Assembly: GCA_001779505.1 (NCBI GenBank)
Contig: MFKH01000016.1
Location: forward strand, 16,419-22,416
Direction: 5' to 3'
From: Candidatus Jorgensenbacteria bacterium GWA1_54_12
GTDB taxonomy: Bacteria > Patescibacteriota > Minisyncoccia > UBA6257 > GWB1-50-10
DNA length: 5,998 bases
Under the pieces are notes generated by a model. That model searched no databases and was not told where the DNA came from. It was given only the letters and a program-made list of their open reading frames with translations. Shown here piece by piece: positions 1 through 3,813 of the stretch. Made by a program: the position numbers and the translations under genes. Positions within the stretch are counted from its first letter, which is position 1. Each line of letters starts with the position of its first letter.

Positions 1-689
1 AACTCGTTGGCCACGAAGACCTCACGAGCCCGACGGACGGACTTGCCACGATGGCGCATGCCGAGCTGGGCGGCGACGATCAGGATGTCCGCCCCGGCTC
101 CGCCTTGGCGAGACGGGTCGCCCTTCTGCGTTTCGGCGATGATATCCAGCGCGTGCGCCGTGCGAGCGTGAACGCGCAACTGCGTCGGCGTGATCTGTCC
201 CTCACGGTAGTTGTAGAACGACCGGGAGGCCGCGATCTTGGCGTGGACGAGCTGGACCGTCTGGCAGTACTTCTGGGCAAGATCGGTCACTTCGGGGAAG
301 TGCTTCTTGGCCAGCGCGTCGACCGACGGAATGGCGAACCATCCCTCGGCGCCCTCGGGGAGTGCAGGCAAGTTCTTGGCGAACTCGATGGCGTGGCTCG
401 GGTCGAGATCGAAAATCTTGGCAAGTACCTTGATCTGATCCGCGATCAGCTTCGGCCCCTTGTACTCCTTCGGGTACGTGTAGCTGGAACGAACTTCCTC
501 GTTGGCGTACTGATTGGACATGGACAGCTCGGCGATGAGCTTCGCGATCCCGTCCTGCAGTTCGCCACCGCGCTCGTTCAAGCGCTGTGCGCGTGCCTCG
601 TCGAGCTTGGACTTGTTGTACGCGGCCTCGAAGAGACCGGTTGCGTGAAGACCTTTCGGGTCTCGGCTGGTGATCAATGTCTGTGACAT
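1..689 (-). CDS. Hypothetical protein, 3' end cut by window edge
   Basis: An open frame runs from ATG at 689 off the left edge with no stop, giving 229 visible residues that begin MSQTLITSRDPKGLHATG. I do not recognise the family. The protein looks soluble: it is rich in charged and Ala-rich helical segments, has no signal peptide or membrane segment, and shows one distinctive stretch, LPALPEGAEGWFAIPSVDAL, near residue 110. The visible C-terminal part is basic (GMRHRGKSVRRAREVF). I chose ATG 689 over the in-frame ATG at 695 because AGGAGG (701-696) touches the 695 codon but sits 6 nt before 689. Codons strongly favour C or G in third position (ATC, GTC, TTC, AAG, GAG), unlike the rmuC/murF group. 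With its consensus promoter this suggests high expression or a separate origin. That it is a real gene is well supported; its function is unknown. Confidence 0.85.
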   Translation of the reverse strand, partial: MSQTLITSRDPKGLHATGLFEAAYNKSKLDEARAQRLNERGGELQDGIAKLIAELSMSNQYANEEVRSSYTYPKEYKGPKLIADQIKVLAKIFDLDPSHAIEFAKNLPALPEGAEGWFAIPSVDALAKKHFPEVTDLAQKYCQTVQLVHAKIAASRSFYNYREGQITPTQLRVHARTAHALDIIAETQKGDPSRQGGAGADILIVAAQLGMRHRGKSVRRAREVFVANE

Positions 690-701
690 CGTCATCCTCC
701 T
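690..701 (-). promoter_or_regulatory. Shine-Dalgarno site that decides the start at 689
   Basis: AGGAGG (701-696) is followed by ATGACG and then ATG at 689. The distance to 689 is 6 nt, while the upstream in-frame ATG at 695 has no spacer and cannot be served by this site. The same AGGAGG plus 6 nt arrangement precedes the lone gene starting at 3158. Confidence 0.8.
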
Positions 702-735
702 ATCAGTAAGATTGTCCTTCTAGGAAGGAACTGAT
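702..735 (-). other. 5' leader hairpin upstream of the left-edge gene
   Basis: On the minus strand the leader can form an outer stem ATCAGT/ACTGAT (735-730 with 707-702). It encloses a 15-nt hairpin TCCTTC-CTA-GAAGGA (729-715). The outer stem ends directly before the AGGAGG site, so it could expose, protect or stabilise the ribosome-binding region. It sits where the mRNA should start (around 732) if the promoter at 767-739 is used. The structure is seen in the sequence; its role is inference. The arms of the inner hairpin match those of a palindrome at 3767-3781. Confidence 0.5.
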
Positions 736-738
736 GGC

Positions 739-767
739 ATCCTACAATGAAATCACTGTTTTGTCAA
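739..767 (-). promoter_or_regulatory. Sigma70-type promoter of the left-edge gene
   Basis: A perfect -35 box TTGACA (767-762) is followed by a 17-nt spacer and TAGGAT (744-739), a 4/6 match to TATAAT. Transcription would start near 732. The -35 box lies in the last codons of the nucleotidyltransferase gene, whose stop is at 755-753, so promoter and upstream coding sequence overlap. I see no terminator between the two genes, so some read-through is possible. Confidence 0.7.
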
Positions 768-1433
768 TGTATTGCGTAAACACCACTCCTCTATGCGGCG
801 GGTGTCTGTGTGGAAACGAAGTTCCGCATCGTCGTATCTTACAACTGGCTTGTAGCCAAGGGACGAAGCAAGATTTCTTTCTATTCTTTTCACCTCATAA
901 CGCTTGAGCCGTTTTTCCAGCCAGTTGCCCAAACGCCCGCCGAAGAGCCACTCTCCCACCACAGATATCAAGGACCATTCTCGTCGTATTGAGGACGGTC
1001 CTCGATAGATAGGCTCATTCGCCCAGGTGTTGGCGTCAAAAAATACCTCTATTGCCTCTTTCTTGCCGTAGATCGGCATAAGATGCCGATAGAGATATGC
1101 CCAATATTCGTTGTGCGGCTCTCCGAGGCGGTAGCTTTGAGGTGTCACAAAATGATTCAGGCAAATTTTGTCGCGGCTTTTGCCTTTGCCGTCGGCACTT
1201 CTCCGGCGGACGCCCAAAAACTCAAAGAGTCCCGCGGCAAAAAAGCGGACGGTGAAAATCCGTCCCGCTCGTGCACCAACCAAAAGGTCAAAGTCGGATT
1301 CTTCCGTCGCCTCTCCTGTCGCCATGGAGCCCGAGACCAGTACAAAGTCAACGAAAGAAACATGCCTTATGTGCCTGACAAGAGAGCGGAGGCGCAACCA
1401 TTTCTTCTCAAGCGCGCCCACGTCACTCCTCAT
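753..1433 (-). CDS. Nucleotidyltransferase-fold protein (Pol beta superfamily)
   Basis: A 226-aa protein with the N-terminal signature of minimal nucleotidyltransferases: SGSMATGEATEESDFDLLV at residues 34-52. This carries the Gly-Ser of the nucleotide-binding turn (35-36) and the metal-binding D47-x-D49 pair. Members of this fold transfer a nucleotide (often AMP) to a protein, RNA or small molecule; the substrate cannot be read here. The remainder (RDKICLNHF near 88-95, then an aromatic and basic C-terminal half) looks like an accessory helical region, and I do not see a clear third acidic residue. It is the last gene of the operon and overlaps the end of rmuC by 11 nt. The start is uncertain: ATG 1433 has no ribosome binding site, whereas GTG 1421 lies 4 nt after GAGGAG (1431-1426) and would give 222 aa. 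The superfamily call is fairly sure; the role, possibly the nucleotidyltransferase half of a toxin-antitoxin-like pair, is not. Confidence 0.8.
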   Translation of the reverse strand: MRSDVGALEKKWLRLRSLVRHIRHVSFVDFVLVSGSMATGEATEESDFDLLVGARAGRIFTVRFFAAGLFEFLGVRRRSADGKGKSRDKICLNHFVTPQSYRLGEPHNEYWAYLYRHLMPIYGKKEAIEVFFDANTWANEPIYRGPSSIRREWSLISVVGEWLFGGRLGNWLEKRLKRYEVKRIERNLASSLGYKPVVRYDDAELRFHTDTRRIEEWCLRNTLTKQ

Positions 1434-2445
1434 CCGCTTTCGGCTTTTCCAGCTCCAACGGTTCTATGCCCGGCGAATTTCCCGTAATCCGCAGAACATC
1501 CCTATCTATCTTCTGCAATTCCTTTGTCGCGCTGTTGTAGTGGCTCACCGTCGTGCCGAGAGAGGCGCCGATTTTCTTGAAGTACATATCGTAACTTGCC
1601 ACATGCCGCCCGAGACTCTCTACCCACTTGCCGATGAGTTTCGCCGATTCTTCTATCTTGAACGCGCGGAAACCGTAGAGAACCGACTGGAGATATGCCG
1701 CAAAAGTCGTCGGCGAAACGATAATCACGTTTTTGTCTTTGTATGCGTACTCTATAAGGCTCCGCGTGTTTGCCTTTACCGAGCCAACTTCATTCACGAG
1801 AAGGTCGTAGTAAATGGGCTCGGCGGGAATATACATAAACGCGAATGGGAGCGTCCCTTCCTGCGGCCGTATGTATTTTGAGGTTTCATCTATCCGCCGC
1901 TTCAGGTCGTTCCGGAACTGCTTTTCAAGTTCGGCTTTCTTTTCTTCGTCTTTTTCTTCCGTGATGCGGATGTAGTTATCAAGCGAGAACTTGGCATCAA
2001 CGGGAATAATGCCGTCTTTCGTAAATATTGCGGCATCAACCGCCTCGCCGTTCGCAAAGGCATACTGCAGTTTGTATGCATCGGGAGGTAGAATGTTTCC
2101 CAAAATAAGCGCGAGTCCTTCCTCGCCCAGGCTTCCCCGCTGTTTCTGATTTTTCAGAACCTGTTCAAGATTTTTGAGCTGTGCCGCCACGTCAAACACC
2201 TGCTTATTCCCCTCCCTCACCTCCGTAAGCTGGCGCGTAATGTCTCTGATGAGTTTTTGCGATTCGGTAAACTGGGTTTTTACCGCTTCCTGAACCGCTC
2301 TCTGCATATCTCCCAACTGCCCCTGGAGCATGAGAAATGACTGGTCTTCCGCCGGCTTTTTCCCTCGCCGCGTTATGACAAAAATAACCGCTCCGAAACC
2401 GGCGAGAATGACGATAAGAAGAGTGAGAAATGCTCCGAATTCCAT
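1423..2445 (-). CDS. rmuC: RmuC family DNA recombination protein
   Basis: A 340-aa protein with the standard RmuC layout. An N-terminal membrane anchor (residues 4-25) is followed by basic residues (RRGKK), a predicted coiled coil (about 37-100) and the RmuC domain (about 103-310). The domain shows RGSLGEEGLALIL (103-115), VDAAI (D137) and VDAK (D150, K152), which fit the PD-(D/E)XK nuclease-like core. It also has the family stretches YIPAEPIYYDLL (205-216) and VSPTTFAAYL (243-252). RmuC limits inversions at short inverted repeats in E. coli; its biochemistry is poorly known. The acidic tail (ELEKPKADEE) is probably flexible. The gene starts 6 nt after the stop of the small membrane protein gene and has no Shine-Dalgarno, so it is probably read by translational coupling in one operon. 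It is somewhat shorter than the proteobacterial form (about 475 aa) because its coiled coil is shorter. Confidence 0.95.
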   Translation of the reverse strand: MEFGAFLTLLIVILAGFGAVIFVITRRGKKPAEDQSFLMLQGQLGDMQRAVQEAVKTQFTESQKLIRDITRQLTEVREGNKQVFDVAAQLKNLEQVLKNQKQRGSLGEEGLALILGNILPPDAYKLQYAFANGEAVDAAIFTKDGIIPVDAKFSLDNYIRITEEKDEEKKAELEKQFRNDLKRRIDETSKYIRPQEGTLPFAFMYIPAEPIYYDLLVNEVGSVKANTRSLIEYAYKDKNVIIVSPTTFAAYLQSVLYGFRAFKIEESAKLIGKWVESLGRHVASYDMYFKKIGASLGTTVSHYNSATKELQKIDRDVLRITGNSPGIEPLELEKPKADEE

Positions 2446-2451
2446 GGTTTT

Positions 2452-2775
2452 TTAATTCAGTGATGCGACATATGAGGTTGCGACAAGCGTGAGAAGCGCA
2501 ACGAGCGCTCCCGCCGCGGCGCTCACGTATGCAAGACGGGGCATGCGCTCCAAGAATTCTTTGGCAAGGACAAGATTTATCGCAACCATTACCACACCAA
2601 TGCCAAACATGCCTATCGCTTCTCCAACGCTCCCCACGCGGTCTACACCAATAACAGGGTCAACGTGAAGGATAACCGGCTCCGAAAACCTCGGCGCCGC
2701 AATGGCAAGAACAATGCCTCCTGCCAGAATAAATGCCCCAGAAAGTATGAGAAGCGCGAGCATGAACTTGTCCAT
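2452..2775 (-). CDS. Small three-helix membrane protein, hypothetical
   Basis: A 107-aa protein, MDKFMLALLILSGAF..., with three likely membrane helices at about 5-27, 55-72 and 82-103. A polar stretch after the first helix (SEPVILHVDPVIGVDRVGSV, 31-50) would lie outside the membrane. From memory, small CPR membrane proteins often have a similar loop of the HYNIYFGIDLIG type between helix 1 and helix 2; I have not been able to test this resemblance. The frame is open upstream to 2853, but those codons overlap a terminator and the TATAAT element. The start at 2775 is therefore preferred: it gives a clean hydrophobic N-terminus and a nearly leaderless mRNA. It is the first gene of the operon with rmuC 6 nt downstream, so a membrane-linked partner role to RmuC is conceivable but unproven. 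Confidence 0.75.
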   Translation of the reverse strand: MDKFMLALLILSGAFILAGGIVLAIAAPRFSEPVILHVDPVIGVDRVGSVGEAIGMFGIGVVMVAINLVLAKEFLERMPRLAYVSAAAGALVALLTLVATSYVASLN

Positions 2776-2784
2776 ATTCACCCG

Positions 2785-2790
2785 ATTATA
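2785..2790 (-). promoter_or_regulatory. TATAAT -10 element, apparently leaderless start
   Basis: A perfect TATAAT lies only 9 nt before the ATG at 2775. A normal start site 7 nt downstream falls at 2778 or 2777, leaving 2-3 nt of leader and no room for a Shine-Dalgarno. A clear -35 box is missing: the T-run of the preceding terminator occupies that place. It would drive the membrane protein, rmuC and nucleotidyltransferase genes. Confidence 0.6.
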
Positions 2791-2807
2791 CATGCGCGAG
2801 GCGCAAT

Positions 2808-2835
2808 AAAAAAGCCCCCGCGCAATGCGGAGGCT
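2808..2835 (-). terminator. Rho-independent terminator of the 102-aa gene
   Basis: On the minus strand AGCCTCCGC (2835-2827), loop ATTGC and GCGGGGGCT (2821-2813) form a 9-bp stem with one G-U pair, followed directly by a T-run (2813-2808). It begins 14 nt after the TGA of the gene ending at 2850. Confidence 0.9.
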
Positions 2836-2849
2836 TACGCCCTGAAGCG

Positions 2850-3158
2850 TCACGATAACCGACCCTGGCAGTCGATCCGGACGTCATCCCAGGCGTTCCA
2901 GAAAGAGACCGTTATCCGGTCCGCGTCATCCATGGCTTCCAGCTTCTTCAGAACGTCGGCTCGCACAGCCATACCGTTCTTCAGGAGCGGTTCGAGAATG
3001 GCGACGATGCAGATGGTGTACGATTGCGATGCAGGGTCAAGATCGGGGTCGATCATCTTCTTGCACCTATCCAGCTTCGCTCCGAACTTGCTCCGCTGGT
3101 TTTCTTTTCTCGCCTCGTCTCCCGACAGAGTGACGATCTGATGCTCCACCGTTTCCAT
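2850..3158 (-). CDS. Hypothetical protein, 102 aa, single-gene transcription unit
   Basis: The protein METVEHQIVTLSGDEARKEN... is small and soluble. It has a charged N-terminal helix (15-36), a middle hydrophobic helix (YTICIVAILEPLLKNGMAV, 47-65) and a C-terminal part with aromatic and acidic residues (ITVSFWNAWDDVRID, 82-96). I do not recognise the family and see no catalytic motif. The open frame extends to 3254, but AGGAGG (3170-3165) with a 6-nt spacer clearly selects ATG 3158. It has its own consensus promoter and terminator, so it is transcribed alone. Codons prefer C or G in third position (ATC, GTC, AAG, CTG), as in the left-edge gene and unlike the neighbouring operons. This points to strong expression or a shared origin of these two lone genes. 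That it is a real gene is nearly certain; its function is unknown. Confidence 0.88.
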   Translation of the reverse strand: METVEHQIVTLSGDEARKENQRSKFGAKLDRCKKMIDPDLDPASQSYTICIVAILEPLLKNGMAVRADVLKKLEAMDDADRITVSFWNAWDDVRIDCQGRLS

Positions 3159-3207
3159 CTTTTGCCTCCTTGTAGGCATTGTTTTCAACCGAAATCCACT
3201 GTTTTCC

Positions 3208-3236
3208 AGCGTACCACATTTATAAGAATTTGTCAA
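3208..3236 (-). promoter_or_regulatory. Sigma70-type promoter of the 102-aa gene
   Basis: A perfect TTGACA (3236-3231), a 17-nt spacer and TACGCT (3213-3208). The -10 hexamer is weak (3/6), but it is preceded by TGG, which gives an extended -10 (TGnTAnnnT). Transcription would start near 3201, leaving a leader of about 42 nt before ATG 3158. The -35 box directly follows the T-run of the upstream terminator. Confidence 0.75.
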
Positions 3237-3279
3237 AATAAAAAGCCCCCGCACTGACTGGACGTATTTCAGTGCGGGG
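3235..3279 (-). terminator. Strong rho-independent terminator after the tRNA/ncRNA region
   Basis: On the minus strand CCCCGCACTGA (3279-3269) pairs perfectly over 11 bp with TCAGTGCGGGG (3257-3247) around an 11-nt loop. It is followed by GC and a T-rich run (3244-3235). It ends the transcript that carries tRNA-Glu and the structured region 3281-3377. Confidence 0.9.
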
Positions 3280-3377
3280 AACCGAGGGAGGAGTATCGCC
3301 GCGGAACAGAGTTGAAAGGCACTCCGTAACAGCCGTGGGCTGTCGCGATACCCCTTATCCCCGGTGGAGGTCCTAGG
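3240..3377 (-). ncRNA. Candidate structured small RNA, undescribed
   Basis: Downstream of tRNA-Glu the minus strand folds into nested helices. P1 is ACCGGGG (3365-3359) with CCTCGGT (3287-3281). P2 is GGGGTATCGC (3354-3345) with GCGATACTCC (3299-3290), 10 bp. Inside P2 lie P3, ACAGCC-CAC-GGCTGT (3343-3329), and P4, ACGGAGT (3327-3321) with ACTCTGT (3312-3306). P2, P3 and P4 make a three-way junction, and the terminator hairpin closes the 3' end. P1, P2 and P4 each contain one G-U pair that would be an A-C mismatch on the other strand, so the fold is specific to the minus strand. I see no SRP RNA tetraloop and asymmetric loop, no tmRNA or RNase P core, and no clear 6S outline. A 41-aa frame (ATG 3394 to TGA 3269) crosses it but has no ribosome binding site, and its stop lies in the terminator stem. 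A small coding or dual-function gene remains possible. The fold is seen in the sequence; that it is a functional RNA is inference. Confidence 0.55.
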
Positions 3378-3400
3378 TTCAGCATATCAGACATGCTGAA
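3378..3400 (-). other. Hairpin between tRNA-Glu and the candidate small RNA
   Basis: TTCAGCAT (3400-3393), a 7-nt loop and ATGCTGAA (3385-3378) form a perfect 8-bp stem with no T-run after it, so it is not a terminator. It could be the RNase processing point that separates the tRNA 3' trailer from the structured RNA, or the first helix of that RNA. Confidence 0.55.
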
Positions 3401-3408
3401 TTCTGCAA
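3381..3408 (-). promoter_or_regulatory. Possible weak promoter for the candidate small RNA
   Basis: TTGCAG (3408-3403), a 16-nt spacer and TATGCT (3386-3381) match the consensus at 3/6 and 4/6. Transcription would start near 3374, right where the structured region begins. It overlaps a hairpin, and cotranscription with tRNA-Glu is an equally good explanation. Confidence 0.3.
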
Positions 3409-3415
3409 ATTTTTG

Positions 3416-3488
3416 TGACCCCATGGAGATTCGAACTCCAGTTTCCGCCGTGAGAGGGCAGCGTCCTAGGCCACTAGACGATGGGGCC
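3416..3488 (-). tRNA. tRNA-Glu (anticodon CUC)
   Basis: A complete 73-nt cloverleaf with acceptor stem GGCCCCA/TGGGGTC (one G-U pair at position 2-71) and discriminator A. The D-arm begins TCGTCTAGTGGCCTAGGAC, the anticodon stem is CTGCC/GGCGG around loop CTCTCAC, and the T-arm is TGGAG-TTCGAAT-CTCCA. The anticodon CTC (3454-3452) reads GAG. The sequence closely follows E. coli tRNA-Glu except for the anticodon. No CCA is encoded, so it must be added enzymatically. The first 15 nt overlap the end of the GIY-YIG gene, whose TAG stop is in the D-arm region, and no promoter is clear directly upstream. Confidence 0.97.
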
Positions 3489-3731
3489 TTTATCGATCTT
3501 ATTGAACAGTTCTTTCCTCGCTTTCGTTGTCTTCTTGAGAAAAATTTCTCTTTTTCTTGCTTCGTATTTTGTTTCGAACTTCTCAACGTACGCAATGCGC
3601 CACGGTTTGTATGGCTTCGTTGACTTTACTCCCCCAGTATTGTGCTTGCGGAGGCGTTTGTCCACATCGTCCGTAATGCCGATATAGTGCCTGGTTTGCC
3701 GCTCGTCCTTGAGAACATAAAGGGAGTACAT
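3474..3731 (-). CDS. GIY-YIG domain nuclease family protein, 85 aa
   Basis: The protein is essentially one GIY-YIG domain of the UPF0213/COG2827 type. MYSLYVLKD holds the first motif (LYV in place of GIY). HYIGIT (15-20) is the YIG motif. R27 in DKRLRKHNTGG is the likely catalytic arginine. E62 in KREIFLKK is the metal-binding glutamate, followed by the usual basic helix. Such domains cut DNA in homing, repair and mobile-element contexts; the role of the small solitary family is largely unknown. The frame is open upstream to 3863 and an ATG at 3794 exists, but that extension would translate a tRNA remnant into an Arg-rich tail. I therefore chose ATG 3731, which starts as the family does. The gene lies between a broken and an intact tRNA-Glu and ends inside the intact one, as if it had entered a tRNA locus. 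Confidence 0.85.
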   Translation of the reverse strand: MYSLYVLKDERQTRHYIGITDDVDKRLRKHNTGGVKSTKPYKPWRIAYVEKFETKYEARKREIFLKKTTKARKELFNKIDKGPIV

Positions 3732-3739
3732 ATTGTTCC

Positions 3740-3807
3740 GTTTCCGCCGTGCCCTCCGGAGGAGGGTCCTTCTCCGAAGGAAGAGGGCAGCCATCAATGA
3801 TGGGGCC
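3740..3807 (-). pseudogene. tRNA-Glu remnant interrupted in its anticodon loop
   Basis: Three blocks match the intact tRNA-Glu in the same order: GGCCCCATC (3807-3799, acceptor and start of the D-arm), GCTGCCCTCT (3791-3782, anticodon stem and loop) and CACGGCGGAAAC (3751-3740, anticodon loop, 3' stem and variable region). Between the first two blocks 7 nt replace 17, so the D-arm is damaged. Between the last two, exactly 30 extra nt sit in the anticodon loop, between bases equivalent to anticodon positions 35 and 36. The T-arm and 3' acceptor strand are absent; the sequence continues into the GIY-YIG start. It begins 7 nt after the murF stop. The matches are seen in the sequence; that it is a decayed tRNA copy or an insertion footprint is inference. 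Confidence 0.65.
3752..3781 (-). repeat. Two adjacent 15-nt palindromes inside the tRNA remnant
   Basis: The 30-nt insert consists exactly of TCCTTC-GGA-GAAGGA (3781-3767) and CCCTCC-TCC-GGAGGG (3766-3752). Both have 6-bp perfect arms and 3-nt loops. This regular structure resembles REP-like or intergenic hairpin elements. The first has the same arms as the hairpin at 715-729. Confidence 0.7.
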
Positions 3808-3813
3808 GAACAT

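Noticed and set aside
51..686. Long plus-strand open frame (211 aa) in the left part
   Set aside because: It mirrors the minus-strand gene starting at 689, which has a consensus promoter and ribosome binding site. The plus frame has neither, and its product is Arg/Leu-rich antisense-like sequence.
1168..1881. Plus-strand open frame of 237 aa across rmuC and the nucleotidyltransferase gene
   Set aside because: The minus strand carries well-recognised RmuC and nucleotidyltransferase motifs over the same bases. The plus product shows no family features and crosses two gene borders.
2776..2853. Upstream extension of the small membrane protein (to 2853)
   Set aside because: It overlaps the terminator and TATAAT element, and the preceding gene's stop. 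The added residues do not continue the membrane-protein pattern.
3240..3400. SRP RNA, 6S RNA, tmRNA or RNase P RNA
   Set aside because: The SRP GGAAG/AGCA loop motifs, the tmRNA tRNA-like ends and the RNase P core are absent. The three-way junction does not look like the single long rod of 6S RNA.
3269..3595. Minus-strand frame of 108 aa running through tRNA-Glu and the structured RNA
   Set aside because: It translates straight through a complete tRNA and overlaps the GIY-YIG gene in another frame. Only its last 41 codons are worth keeping in mind as an alternative to the small RNA.
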